Source of the DNA: Morinoia aosen
Taxonomy: Eukaryota; Arthropoda; Malacostraca; Amphipoda; Talitridae
DNA length: 64,000 bases
Direction: 5' to 3'
Assembly (NCBI GenBank): GCA_030386875.1
Contig: CM059562.1
Coordinates: 62,432,201-62,496,200 of the forward strand
The notes beneath the pieces were generated by a model. It saw only the letters and a program-made list of their open reading frames with translations. It was not told where the DNA came from and made no database searches. This document shows, piece by piece, positions 37,451 through 50,917 of the stretch (position 1 is its first letter; every line of letters starts with the position of its first letter). The position numbers were made by a program, and so were the translations under genes.

Positions 37451-40400
37451 CCGTCCCTTTCACCGACCAAATTCTGCCGAAAGTTTTGCTGGGCTTATCA
37501 AAACATTCCAAAAATTCTTAAACTCAAAAATTCGCTTCGCTGTACGGGTCTCGAGTAGAATAATAAGCATAGGTCACTTGAGGAATGTTAATTAAAACTG
37601 GGAGCACAGCAAGCTGTCAGCGATGGTTTTCGGATGTAAATACGGCCGCTGGACTTCACTAAACGAAGCCGATTTATTTTATATATATCCGAATCTGATA
37701 AAATACATTCTTCATTTTTATTTTCCTCGAGCACACGCTGCGAATAATTCGTTTAGAGGTTCTCGAACAAACGAAGAAAACATCTGTGTTGCCACCAAAG
37801 TTAAAATGCAGCTTTCAAAAAATTGCCGAATGTAGTTCACTTTGTGATATTTTTCGTCCCGGTTCGAATGTAATTTTGTCCCTTTTTTCAATTCAAAAGT
37901 GTGGTATTTGAATGCTGTAATAGCGTTAGGGGAGATAAACGGGAACTGGCCGAGGTTTGAAAAACTGTCCAAAATCACAGTGGGTCAGGTGTAGAACATT
38001 TCATTTCTCAGACCTCTTACAACTGTTTTTTTTATTTCTTGACAGCAGTTGAGGTTAAGTTTGAAAAAATAGGAGTCAAAATGCTTCTTTCTTAAAGTCT
38101 CCGTAAATTCTGCCAAGCGTATTATATCGTACAGACAATTTGCTACTGTTATGCTCGGCTAGAAATGCTAACGAATAGCATGAGGGCAGAAGGAAAACGC
38201 TTTCAGCGAATGAGGGCAGGAAGGCCTTGGCACGGTTAACGTGACTTTATTTAGACCTAGCATGCATGTGCTGCAACTGTAGAATTTAGAGCAAGCCTAG
38301 CTATTCTAATATATGTTTAACCTCATCCGCCTCGAAACTCGGACACGGCTAAAACTGGACTAAAAAATCCAAATGAAACTATTCGTGGAGCTTCAAGAGG
38401 ACCGAGAAGGACCGCGAGCAATCTGTGCAAGTTTATGAACTTTGCAAACCATTTACGATGACCGTGAATATGTTACAAGTAATTACCTTCCCTGAAAATT
38501 ACCTTGAATTAGAAATTATACATAAGTTGCTCGTCAAGCTTTACCTTATATTTACTAAATGATTAGCAGGCCTACCTGCCGAAAAAGCGGAGACTAGAAG
38601 CGGGTCAATTTCTGCAGAAACGTGCCGGGCAATCACGTTACTGACCATATGCTCATCACGTTCCCTTTATGCATTCTCAAAATGGTTATTCTATAAGGAA
38701 TAGGGTATAAAGTACTAGTAGGAATCTGAAATCATGATTTTATTACCATTAGGTATCAAAGCAGTCACTCACAAAGCCGAGGTAATAACGATTGATTTAG
38801 AGTGCAATGTGAGAATTGGACATATATACCACATCAATTATTGAATCAGGAGATTCTTTCGAAATTTACAAGTTTTTCTTCGTAAATTCATAGATTTCAC
38901 TTCTTAAAATTTGTGATAAAACATGCTGCAATGTTAAAATTTTCTCACTGCATACTTTTGCTTTATAATCTTTTTACTCGGAAAACATTGTTTGGCTGCT
39001 TTCTTGTTTGCTTACTTGGTTGGCATTTATTAAGCTGAGGTTTCAGTAATAACGTAATAAGAATTCATTCTCCTGCTCTGTTCAATAAGATGGGGAAGAA
39101 TTGGAAACACTTACATTACTATTTTAACATGGGAGACGTTTGACTTTTCATTTCATGTTGAATATTACTCGTCATTCACCAATTTGTGGAAAAAAATTCA
39201 CTTCCTTCTTGATTCAACATATCACAAGGATCCATCACGCTATATTGTGAATACGGTCGGCCGCAACTGTTTTCCGTTTCCTATTTGGCGAATTTATTGC
39301 AGGAATGTTGAATGGGGGAATTGAATGATTTTACTTACGTAAAAAATGAAATTAATAAAAAAATATTAGATTATAAAATGAGTTTTAAATATAGACGTGA
39401 CCCTACAAGTCATGGGAGGCTTAATGAAGTTATTGTAGGTAATACATTTCATTTCAACAGACTCTCAGTATAAATAGACACTTCACCTATGCTACATTAA
39501 GCCGTGCTGACGAATACTTCCTTCTGTGATAGCAGAAGCGTTCACTAACGCTGGACTCGGGAGTAGATATGCTCATGCATCAATGAAGGTATGGTCCAGT
39601 TTAAATAAAGGCACTAATTCTTCCAAGTCAAGTTGAGGTTTGCGCAGTCATCTTATTCTTCTACTTGATAATTTGTGCCTAAAGTTTCCTGCACCGGACA
39701 TCAAACGTAAGTTAAATTTGTGGGTAAATTCACTACAAAGGTCATTATTGAGAAATATTAATTATTTTTCACATCAAAATTATTCACAAAGAAGCAATGT
39801 TCATACATTATATTTCTCACACAGGGGCCTCGGTTCAATTTTTCATCCCGCGTAACCAAATTCGAGTCCTCTCTCACTGTCGGAGGCTGAAGCGCTGGAA
39901 ACTGCTCCTTGTCACATTATCCAGTGGGCTGCCCTTGGAAGAGAACGCAGTAGAACTTGACTTTTGTTTTTACTGCACTGCAGTGCTTCTTTTTCTTAAA
40001 AATGGGCTTTATTGAACTAGAGAATTATCGTGTGCAGCACGTGTCAATCAAGGTAAATTAAATGTGTATATGGCCAAGGGACTTTGAGAGAAAGGGGAAC
40101 GGAATATTAGATTGGGAGCTAGGGCTTTCTTTCATCTTTTATACCTTTTTCATTTATTTTCCTTTCTTCGATACTCAATTCAATCGCGTGTAGAAAATTT
40201 TGTTGCACAAATATCATGGAACACATTTTAAAATATCATTCCGGTACTTTATCATATGCATTAAAAGAGGTGGCAACATTGGTTGACATATCAATGCGTT
40301 TGCACATGGTCCAGCAATGCATGACGAGGTAGCGGTTCGCTTTTATTTGTTCGAAGGAGCAGAGCGTTTACAGGAACATGGTAAACTTGACTTTGGTAAA

Positions 40401-41929
40401 CTTTGGTAAACTTGACTTAGCACGTACTCAGGTAAAAACAGAGATAATTTTGGTAACATGTAAGCGGGTTTTCAGCTTATATCGTCTGTGTAATGAATTT
40501 ACAGAAGATAATAATAAAAAATAGAATCGTCCAATTTCATCTATAATAATAAAATTTGCGAAGTTTCCTAAGTAACTTCTTTCATAGATCAAAATAGGAT
40601 ATATTACTGCCAAATTCAATCATTTTCTACAATCGACAGTGATGAATAAAAGTCCGAGAAATTTTTTCCAAAATAACATTGTATTAGTAATAATTTTATC
40701 TTCTAGATTGTCAATGTTTCACTTGGAAAAATCCATTTGATCCTACAATAAGAACGAGGCTCTACACATAAGGGCATAAAAGGAAACTAAATTAATCTTT
40801 ATTCAGTCTGTGAAACACGCTGCACATAACGCTACAAAACTGATTGTGAGGTATTCGTTTTGTGTACTGACTTAGAACAGCGCCTGAGCAAGGTTAGGAA
40901 GCTAAAATGGTTTGTATTTCTGAAATATTTTCCTAGCCAAACAGACGCTATCGCTGACCACTGTCCGACACTTGAACCACACTGCTTATAAAATATTTCG
41001 TCGGTGAATTTCTATATCGTGTCTTATTTTTACATAATAATGTCGTTGGTGTATCAAAATTTCATATCCGAGTACTTTTCATTTAAATACGGATCAACAA
41101 CCTATTCTCGAGTTCATTACACAAATTATATTAAACAGTGCTGAATTTTCCTTCACAATAGCACACGTTAATTTGTTTTATACCAAAACTTGTTTCTTGA
41201 TAGATTCAAAAATTCTATCTCACACGCGAAATTCCAATCGTGAGAACTCTGAATTTCTAGTGACGTCAGGTCATACATCACGGTTAAGTTTCAGGTTCAT
41301 GCGTCAACTTTCCCGCTTAGCTTTCCCCATTCTCGTCCCCGGGCCAACATTGCTCCTCTGGAGAAGCAATGAATGAAGTATGCAATTCCCAAAGAAGCGG
41401 CGTTCTGGTATTCTTGCGGGTAGACTGGAATATTGCCCTCGGAGCAACTTTCGTGAGCCTCCCATCTACGTGCGAACTCCAGTGCTTCTGTTGCGTAAAT
41501 TAAATCGCGGCAGAATATTCCGTTGGCGAGGAATTCTTAAAACACTACGGTTTTGTAGCGCTGCCCTTCCATACTTGTGTGGGAGGGATTCTTGAAAATG
41601 TCCTCTTTGATATCGGCTCGTAAACGAACGATGATTACTTCGCAAGGTTCAATCGTGGCTTTCGCTTGCTTTGCTAAGGACTTCGACACTTTTTATGTCT
41701 TTCTGATGCGTGTATTCTGTAGTTGCTGTTATATATGATGTTCTTCATGATATAGGTGTTTTCAATAGTTTCTACGCTGTTTTATTACTCGAAATTGTTA
41801 ACATTAAACGTCGTTAACAGTTTAAATTATTGCCCAAGTCTTAGAAGTCTACGCAGTAGAGCGTGTAATGATGATGAGACTTCAATAGGATATGATTATA
41901 TGAACCACTTTTGAAAGCAGAGTATAACA
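37451..41929. other. Anonymous AT-rich DNA
   Basis: About 4.5 kb with no gene recognised. A short local repeat (GGTAAACTT three times) lies at 40380-40419. Two overlapping frames of 71-72 codons (39640-40015, plus) and one pair at 41173-41595 have no known domain. Confidence 0.5.
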
Positions 41930-42064
41930 GAATGAAATAAAATAGAATAACTTGAGATGGGATGCGATAGTATAGGATTGGATGGAATAGAATGAGACGG
42001 AATGGGATGGAACGTAACGGTACGGAATACTGCGCCATGCAACGTATAACAGCGCAACGCAAAT
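41930..42064. repeat. Decayed pentamer satellite, 27 units of 5 bp
   Basis: The sequence can be cut into 27 consecutive pentamers with a strong position preference, mostly NNATG, NNACG or NNATA (GAATG, GGATG, GAATA, GGATG, GAACG, TAACG and so on). The register holds for 135 bp although few units are identical. It resembles an old GGAAT/GGATG-type satellite. The 85- and 61-codon minus-strand frames here are products of the repeat. Confidence 0.85.
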
Positions 42065-45000
42065 CATAGGACATGAAAAAATACCCAGTTAAAGACATTC
42101 TAATATATTATTTTTCCCACTGGATTATCGTTCATTTTATCAGTTCCTTTGGCACTCACTCATGGCTCTAATATTTTATGAATATCTTCAGTACCTTTTA
42201 AAAATACTTATAATAGACTGAAGCCAGACATTCAAACAAATAGAGAGGAGGAACACTGCTTTTATAGTATTCCAGTACACTGCCACATTGGCAATTACGC
42301 ACACTCGCTGAGGTTCCGTACCCCGTGATTATGCAGCTCGAGCATAGAATGATTTGATTGTGTTTCGATCCGAGTTTAGCCAATTTCTAAAATAAAATGA
42401 GAATCATCTTTGCGAGATAAGAAATTTAATTTTTTTCTGCACAACTTATGAAAGACTGCACACCATTTACGCACCTACCAACTAGATCTGAATTTTCGTT
42501 GAACTTAAAACTGCGCGACAGTAGTTCAGAATATGTCTGTAGGTGGCAGGTGAGTGTGAAGTGAGTAAATCATAAATAGTTCGTTGTCGTTCATTCGTTT
42601 TTGCTTTTGAAAAATCTTCTGAAAAATTCTTATATATGCTAAATTAATCTTCCACGCAATGTTCAGCTAGAATTGCTCACACGAACTGAGTTCATTAACT
42701 CTTAGTGGAATCGGGGTACCCATCTGTGCTGCTTAATAAAGTCATAAACAAGTGAAATTCGTTTGTATCTCTTCGTAGCGCGCCTTGGAAACTTTCAAAC
42801 CGAAGCATCAGTTCAGGTGTATAATCCCAAAAGTGTTCTCCATTGTTTTTTCACACGGTTGTGTCGCGCTGAGAACTGAGCAAGAAATTATTTTCTCATT
42901 TTTTAAGGTAAAGTAGATTCTTTGAAAATAATACAAAATTGGCAGGTAAGCCAATCACTGTTTCGAGACTGAAACAACATCGCTGACAGCTTATGAGCGC
43001 ACAATTATCGATGTTACTTTCTTATTAGGTTCCATAAATTGCACCCACTCATTGACTCCACGATTTCACTACTTACAGTAATTCAGTTTTTAGCAGGAGC
43101 GAAAGTGGAATTTCAATTCGAAAATTAAAGTTAAAGACAATTTCAAAAAGTAAAAAATCCAATAGCTAAACAGGTAACGCGAGCGATGCGCATTGAAAGC
43201 GTTAAAGAAGCAATTTGGACTGTTAGTTAGACTCACTTTCTCCATCATTAGTGAATTTCGGAATGTATGCCTTCAAAAAGAGTCATATGTTGATAAAGAA
43301 TTTGAAATCTTTCAAAAGTACTTTCTTCGGACATACCGCGGATCCAATTGAAGCATTTCCTTGCTTATCCAAATGATTCATCTACAGAGTTATCTAGATC
43401 TGTCTACTAAACTCACCTATCTACTATTTCGTAACTCAGTGAATTGCAGGATATCACGTACATTTCACGATAACCCTTTACTCTATGTCAGAATTTGTGC
43501 TGCGTCGACGTGGTGTGTTCATGCCGACATGTTATTTTGATATCTAAACAGGTTTGTCAGTGTTTATATAATATTTTCCCGCATCACAGAGACATTTTTC
43601 TTTTCAAAAAAACTAAAATAAGTTTCTCTCCTTCATCAAAGAGAAAGAACTGATTAGGAGCTCTCTTCATCCACTAAAAGTACCGAGTACCTCGTATTGA
43701 TTCCAGGCAATTTTTGAACAGATGGTAATTTATTTTCAATCTTCTATTGTCGATTACAGATAGATGACTGACGAACGGATCTCTTCCGACGCTCTTTGAA
43801 TCATTGAATGCCCAGATTTATATAAATGGGTATTATGAGGCTGATCATTTTGAGTTAGGGAACGCCATTTCGATACAGGTGTAGGCCCGAATGATGGGAA
43901 ACGCTATTGGGTTATATCACTTTAACTGTGAAATAATTAATACGAACGGATACATTTTAATTTGGCAATGTAGCACTCGACTTTATTCAGACGAGTTGTT
44001 GACTACAAATTAGTTTCAAGGACTAAAAAGAACACTGAAGCTGGGCAGAAATGTTGCCGCTGTGTTCGAGTATCAGCAACGATATTTGCGAAGGATAGCT
44101 GCACTAGCTGGTATATAAATATCTAAATTTAGTAAACTTTAATTTCTTGACATATGACATGAACGCGAGCTGAACGCAGGCAGATGTGAATACTTTACGG
44201 GAGATTGGCAATGAAAGTAAAGGAAAAGAAGAAAGAAGCGCGTTCACTAACTTTGAAAAATAGCGAAAGGATAATTTTCTTTTATATGACAGTGAAAAGG
44301 ATGCGCTCTGTAGTGCAAATACACGTAAGTCCTGCAATTTTCATTCGATAATAAACTCAAAGAATAAAACACGGTTCATCAGAGGTGAAAAAAGATTTTT
44401 TACCTTTTAAATCAAAAGTAGAAGACGGCTTTACCATGCATTACCTTATAGAATTATTATTTACCATTATATACAAACATCCTTGAAAGTTAGTCAATAA
44501 ATTTACTCATGGCTGTAGAAGAACCCAAATTCTTCCTTTTTCTTCATTTCTGAAAACGTCTGGAGTGTTGGAACTGAAGATTTTTTTCTTCTTCAGCAGT
44601 GTTCATCTTGCAACTTCTTACATTGAAAATGAAGAAGCAATTTGCCATATAGAGGATAATTGATCTCACATTTTGTCTCTCAACAGTAATTACAGATGAA
44701 CGGCTCTCATTTGTGAGGCTGAAGTAGATCTGTGAAGTGAGATGTACACAATTGAAAACAAGGTCAAAACAAGTAACATAATTCACCTGTAGCTGATTCA
44801 CGACGCAGCGAAACAGGTAGCTACACTCGTAAACCCCGCTCTCGAGGAAGTATAATAGAGCAATGCAACCAGAATTTAAAGACGACAAACGAACCATTCC
44901 TGCTTTTAGCAGTTCTTGTAATGGATGCAAAATTCGTCCAAAGTAAGGAGGTATGTTCTATAAAACAATTGATGGAAACTTGTATTTAGTAACATAGATG

Positions 45001-45250
45001 ATTTACATGAAGACCAATTATTTATGCCGCCCAGTATTTAGCAAGCAAGAAATCACAATGCTTCTATACTTGAATTCTAAAATACGATAAACTTTTAATT
45101 TATCATTAGCATTAGACATTTATTTGTCTCCACTTTTGAGCACTGCAGTTTACTGTTCTTTTAATTAAGCTAGCCAGTATGACTTTATATTCGACAATAG
45201 CTACCGAACGCAAGACAACATTCCTGACATGCCATGGTCATGACAGTGCT
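42065..45250. other. Anonymous AT-rich DNA
   Basis: About 3.2 kb without a recognisable gene. The longest frame is 128 codons on the minus strand (44544-44930); its product shows no domain I recognise. Confidence 0.5.
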
Positions 45251-45300
45251 AATAATGAAGGAACTGGATGCTCGTCCATCGATCCAGTTCCTTCATTATT
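45251..45300. repeat. Perfect 19-bp-stem hairpin with shared core
   Basis: AATAATGAAGGAACTGGAT (45251-45269) is followed by a 12-base loop and its exact reverse complement (45282-45300). The segment 45260-45284, starting GGAACTGGATG and ending GTCCATCGATC, recurs with two changes at 45555-45579, exactly at the centre of the much larger palindrome to the right. Confidence 0.93.
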
Positions 45301-45334
45301 TAGTATGAGCGTTTAAAAGTTCGAATTGAAGCTT

Positions 45335-45800
45335 ACTACGCAACGTTTTGAAAGAATAGAAGCTAAAGAAATTTATCGAAATTATATTATTATACTGCAT
45401 CGCAAATACATCAGAATATTTTTTAGTATTTTGAGACAGCAGTTACATTTTTCATACATACCAAAGAGCATTTATTTATGAAGATACTTATTGCCTTTGA
45501 TATATGATAAGCTCTTATCTGCTAGCCAAATTTAAAGTTTAATTCATTTAAACTGGAACTGGATGTTAGTCCATCGATCAAGTTTAAATGAATTTAACTT
45601 TGAATTTGGCTAGCCGATAAGAGCTTATCATTTATCAAAGGCAACAAGTATCTTCATAAATAAATGCCTTTTGGTATGTATGAAAAATAAAACTGCTGTC
45701 TTTAAGTATTAAAAAATATTATGATGTATTTGCGATGCAGCATAATAGTCTAATTTCGATAAATTTCTCTAGCTTCTATTCTTTCAAAACTTTGCATAGT
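45335..45800. repeat. Large palindrome: two 220-bp arms around a 26-bp spacer
   Basis: The left arm (45335-45554) and right arm (45581-45800) are reverse complements at about 91% (roughly 20 mismatches in 220 by eye, no obvious gaps). The spacer (45555-45580) carries the same 25-bp core as the small hairpin at 45251. A transcript from either strand would fold into a long imperfect hairpin. No frame is open across it. It ends 120 bp before the LTR element. A lone mariner-like end motif ACACCCTGTA lies at 45864-45873 without a partner on the left. Candidate explanations are a fold-back element, an inverted duplication made by template switching, or a long-hairpin RNA locus. Confidence 0.92.
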
Positions 45801-45920
45801 AAAAATGCTAGAATAACATTGTATCATAAATCCATTACATTAATGTATAAATTTTCGGTGACACCCTGTACTTTGCTTCCACTATTTCACTAAATACACG
45901 TATTAGAAAACGTAAAGAAT

Positions 45921-46240
45921 TGTTCCGGCCCTTTTCTGTATCAGGCCGTAACTAACGCGGATGGGGTTCTGGAGTGACGAGCAGCAACGTGATTCATAGT
46001 TTATTGGTACTTCAGAGTGGATACAGGCTTGGCAGTTGGCAAGAACCAGAGAGATCAGACAATAGGTGATGATACAAGTCTTCTACAGCGCATCTGTGAT
46101 CTATACAGGTGTCTCCTCTAAGGTAACGCGTCTTCAACTGGACAGTGATGACTCTGTCTAATGTGATCTCCACGACAGCGCACCGACAATGAACGGCGCT
46201 GTCTCTTCTTGATGCTATTTATACACTCTGAGGGCGCACA
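45921..46240 (-). repeat. 3' LTR
   Basis: Same 320 bp as the 5' LTR with no visible mismatch. Identity of the two LTRs means the insertion is recent, since LTRs are identical when made. The AATAAA signal (TTTATT on the plus strand) is at 46000-46005, the site where the element's RNA would be polyadenylated. Confidence 0.95.
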
Positions 46241-46255
46241 TAATGCTCCCCCCAA
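46241..46255 (-). other. Polypurine tract
   Basis: On the minus strand GGGGGGAG (46246-46253) lies five bases before the 3' LTR, where plus-strand DNA synthesis of the element would be primed. The intervening CATTA includes pyrimidines, so the exact LTR border could shift by about four bases. Confidence 0.65.
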
Positions 46256-48148
46256 TACTTAAAAATTCTTTATGACAATAAAAATTTTTAAACGTTATTC
46301 AATTAACTTTGATTTTCCCTTGAATATCAATTAATCTTACAATCCGTCAAGTCAATTCGAGCAGATCAGAACGTATGACAAAATACATCGGATACAAAAA
46401 TACATCGCACAATTTATTTAACATATCAGAATATCAAAATCAAACATCAAACGCGTACTGAATAAATCCTTTCGTGGCAAAACAACCGCCAGTAACAGTA
46501 AAAACAAACGCGTCAAGTTAAATTCAACAGAAAGCATCGCAAAGAAAAACGCATCGTTGAAACAACAACTGAAAAGTTTTTAATCAAACACAAATAAGAA
46601 ATAGGGCACGCAGATACCTCGAAAAATAAAAATTCACTCTCGCCATAAAATTTAAATAAATCAATACATTCGTTAAGGATAATATTAACACGCATGAAAT
46701 TAAATACACAATGCCGTTAAAATTTTAAGTGAACAACGTATTCGCGTAAATTGAGTTATCGATAAACCAAAATGAAACAAATCGTAATTATATACCTGAA
46801 CGTTGCATCGACTCGAGCATCTTCGCGAACATGGTTAAAATGAAATACGTAAAACACAAGCTTGGAAATACCAACTTAATATTAATTCATGAGTAAATAT
46901 AAAAACATCCGCTTACATCGCTGGTGAAACAGTAACACCGAGCAAAACACGAGTTCTTCGGCAAGGTAATTTTGGAAAGTTTTATAAGAATCAAAACTAT
47001 TGCCTCGTAGGTAATGAAAAATGATACAGAAAAGTTGAGTTGATATTAAATAAAGCATCATTAAAGCTTTCACCAAAAAGAAACATTCAAAATATCGTCT
47101 GCGTTACCGTAGACTTGAAAATAGAAGTTAGTGTTATAGCCAAACATCGCACAAATTAGAACAGAACCTTTCCACTATTAGTTAAAACAATAATCGAAAT
47201 AATCAGAGTACCGTTGACTCGTAAAACTTAATTCTATCGGTAGCATAATGGTATAGCTCGTGGATTAAGATATAAGATAATACGTAACAAAATCGAAAAC
47301 ACACTAGTTTAGAACATCGAATATGAATATGAAAATCGGTTTCGCACTCTGCAAAAATAAAAGGAAAATCACTACACAATTTCAATTTGTCGTAATCCAA
47401 TAGTAATAACATGTGAACAAAGTCCAAAATTCTTGAACGACTCTGAATTTATATTTATCACATTTCAAGTTACTAAATTTATTAAACCACGTTTTCAACA
47501 CTATGTCCATGGTAAAGGATAAAGTATTAACACCACATTAAACTTTTAAAGTGAGTTACTCCATTGAATTCACTGCGCGCGAAGGTAATCTCTTTCAGTA
47601 ATCTCTTGACTGCGCGCGAAAGCAAAGTTCAGTAATCTCTTCGCTGCATGCGAAGCTTAGCTGCCGCCAAGGCCAGCGATGTTTGTTGACAGTCTCAACG
47701 CGACACTCTGTCGCGACCGGACTCCGCACTGCATAGTGCGTACCTCGTCACGTGTGACTGCGTGACCCGCCCGTACTGGCTGTGCTTCTTTGCTGGCACA
47801 GCTGCATGAATCGCGTTTCAGATGACGTGTTACCGCTCGCACACGCTCGAACTGAAATTGGAGAACATACGAAAATTAGCATGGCTAAAGCGCAAAATTA
47901 GGTACATGAATACTTGAATAAAGTGAAATGAGAAACACCATTAATGTCACGGTGATCCATTACAGAATCTAAATATTTAGTTAATGACGGGTAAACTTCC
48001 TTAAAGCTTTTAAATCAATAATTTTAACGACAACCAAAATTAGCTTCCTCATTAGCATCCAAGAATTTTCCCGTAACATAATTGCTAAACTAATAAAAAC
48101 GACAAAATTTCGCATTTACATTTAATCTTCGTGACCGACATTCAAATT

Positions 48149-48216
48149 TCTCATTAAGACACATTCTCATTAAGACACATTCTCATTAAGACACATTCTC
48201 ATTAAGACACTCTCAT
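48149..48216. repeat. 16-bp tandem repeat, about four copies
   Basis: Unit TCTCATTAAGACACAT repeated head to tail inside the LTR element. It has no unique spacers, so it is a minisatellite and not a CRISPR. Confidence 0.92.
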
Positions 48217-48751
48217 TCCAACTACACTGCCCAGCATTGTTGCCAAACAATCTGCGACAGATTCGAGGCAGTTCTCGCGGTTGCACACTCGCACTCTTGT
48301 CTCGACATCTCCACACGGTTGCACCTAAGTTTATCAATTCTAGCTGACGGCTTGATGAGCACAGCTGATGTCGCAACGATAGTATGACAACATCCTCAGC
48401 TCATCATCTCGGCTGAAGGTGTTTGCGTAACAAAAATATTTCCTAGAGCAAGACACACATAAAGTCTTAAGAACTCAAAGAATGCTCTTACAAGCTAGAA
48501 CTCATAGAACGCCTATATGGAATTCAAAACTAAGAACTGTTACACTGTGAACGGTTACTTTACGTTTCACATTTCGCGTTACGTTAATGCCTCAATCAAA
48601 AAGTTTAAATACTAAAGCATATACGAGGTTAAACATGAAGCATAAGCAAATACAACAAAAAGAATGATTGAACACGTAAGGACATACTTTTACAGTACGT
48701 ACACAAAAAGTTGTCAATGCAAAAATCAATACTGACGTTAAATACTCTAAA

Positions 48752-48802
48752 TTTTAATCGTTCAATCAGTTGTTAATTTTAATCGTTCAATCAGTTGTTA
48801 AT
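48752..48802. repeat. 25-bp perfect tandem duplication
   Basis: The block from TTTTAATCGTTCAATCAG through TTGTTAA occurs twice head to tail (48752 and 48777), without mismatch. Confidence 0.92.
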
Positions 48803-49928
48803 TATCCCGTAGAAACTTTGGAAGACTTGACGATAAATTTTACATTCTTTTGCGTTTGATTAATTTCAAATTACACCACATAAAACTATACTGAGTATGA
48901 AATTCGGGTAGGCTTGCAAAAATGACTGTTATGACGCACTAGATCGTTTCAACGTGCTCAAAAATTATTAACTGAAGGATTATTAAATGAAGCCTCTCTC
49001 ATTGACAATTGACTATGAAGTAAATTAATTTTTACTCTCACACTGAATTAGTGTGGACTCTCACGTCCAAAACACATCTAATTCATGACTATCCACCAAT
49101 CACACCAGTCACTAAAAAATGTTTTAACAACATTAACAACATTAATGACATTTGTGGCACTTTACCATAATCTTTAATGGTCACTATCATAACTAGTTAC
49201 CTAGTCATATACTGTTTTACAGTATTACTACCTTCACAGTATTACCAACATTACTGCCTCGTGCCAATACTAACGCGTACGAAACGCTGAGCACAGCTCT
49301 CGGCCTTGCGCCGGCGTACAAAAAAAATATCTGCCTCTGCATCAAGCAAAAAAAAACATCACACTCACTCGTGTGCGCTGCAGTGCAGCTGTACTGGTAA
49401 CTTTACTCGATACTCTTTACTAGTGACACTTGATACTCGATACTTGTTACTCTTTAACTTATTACCAGACAACCACGTGTGGTTAATTAACGGGCATCTA
49501 TCGCCTCTCATTATTATTCGCCAGCACAATGACAACTGCAATCTGCAATGCTAAACTCTGATCATCATGGTATCAATGGCATTAATTCCAAGTTCGTGTT
49601 AATTAATTCGTAATTCGCTTCTCTAAAGCTTACTCACTTAATTGTCTGCGCGAATTCATTTCTACTTCAATACTTTGACCTCGCTGATAGAATGACCTGG
49701 TACTAATTTGCCTTTTCCCAGATAACCTCACAGCATTTCTGTCTCGGGGTTATTCGCTGTCCCACAGCATTTATCGCTAGGCTATCTAGTTGCCTTCCGC
49801 CATTTTCTAGGCTCTCTATACCGTAGCAAATATTACTCCTTACGCCTCCTCTGGGCAACCACGTCTGTCATCAGACACTCTGCATTATTTACGGTATTCA
49901 AAAATACTTCATTCTTACTTTAACCGTG

Positions 49929-50764
49929 CTATCCGTGCACATCAGGTATCATCAGAATATCATCATTATTTAATTTCCGCCGACCACGGGCTATTTCTTT
50001 GGAATCAAAAACGTACTCTTTGCCGACAACTCCTGTGATCCGGACAGATTGACTATTAGTGTCTTTATTCTCGACATCTAAATGACTGTTCTGAACAACA
50101 CTCGTTGCCTGCACAAAAGTACTTAATCCTTGTTTTAATTCTCCTTGTACATCTGATAAGTAAACTTCGGATTCAACATGATCCTTTTCCACTTTTTCTA
50201 AGGTACTTAAACAATCGCTCTGTCGGAGCTATTAATTAATAACAACGGAATCTTTCTCCTATTGTTAACTCTCACAATTGCTTCGGCGACACAAACGCCT
50301 TCTTTTAAAGTTGCTTTCTTTATTATATATTCTCCATTTTTACACTTTCCACATGTCCAACATGTTTCAAAATTACATTGGGAGCAATTTCTACTTATCG
50401 AGTATGCACTTTTAACGGCCTTGGCCTTGTGAGGGAATTGGTAACTGCAACTACGCCTCGAACAGGCTGGTTTTCTCTCTTACCATCCCTTTTTACTTCC
50501 TCACTTGCTTTCCCAGCAATGCACGTCCTCTTCTCTCTTAGCTTATTTAGGACTTTTTTCTTAGCTCTGGACGTAATCGTGTCTGCCATGAGACACACAG
50601 TATTCTCTATTAAATACTTCAGACATGTTTAACACATCAACTCTCTCGACATTTTTAACGAGGGAACCTTCACCACCAGAATTCTCCTCGGGATTTTTTA
50701 ACGAGGGAATCTTCAACACCAGAATTCTCCTCGGGTTCACAGGGGTTTGCCGCCGTAGAGTCAT
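49929..50764 (-). pseudogene. Fragmented frames downstream of the Gag zinc knuckle
   Basis: Three minus-strand frames of 67, 67 and 87 codons (50561-50764, 50395-50598 and 49929-50192) follow the zinc knuckle. Their products are charged and low in hydrophobic blocks. I see no protease DTG, no reverse-transcriptase YxDD and no integrase motif. They are probably remnants of a Gag C-terminus or a non-coding insert. Confidence 0.4.
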
Positions 50765-50917
50765 ACTTAGTTATGGTAGTTTCATTTCTACCATCGACAT
50801 TATTTCTATCAGAAATGAAATCGTCTCTGCTGTTTACTCTGCTAAAAAATCATTGCCACTGTTAGTTTGGTAAGTTTCTACCTGGCCTTTTTCTGACATA
50901 CGAGTTTTATACTGTCC

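Larger units (their letters stand above)
46256..49928 (-). other. LTR element interior without coding sequence
   Basis: About 3.7 kb where pol should lie, A-rich on the plus strand. No frame above 74 codons and no pol motif on either strand. A GC-richer patch at about 47570-47860 carries GCGCGCGAA-like repeats. Either pol was replaced by unrelated sequence or it has decayed beyond recognition; the identical LTRs favour the first. Confidence 0.6.

Noticed and set aside
41841..42098. 85- and 61-codon minus-strand frames with a repetitive product
   Set aside because: The repetitiveness comes from the pentamer satellite, not from coding selection.
45864..45873. Mariner-like end ACACCCTGTA next to the large palindrome
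   Set aside because: No matching left end near 45.2 kb and no TA-flanked pair, so it cannot be used to define an element containing the palindrome.
48149..48216. Direct repeats that might be taken for a CRISPR array
   Set aside because: Units are head to tail without spacers, in a eukaryotic retrotransposon.
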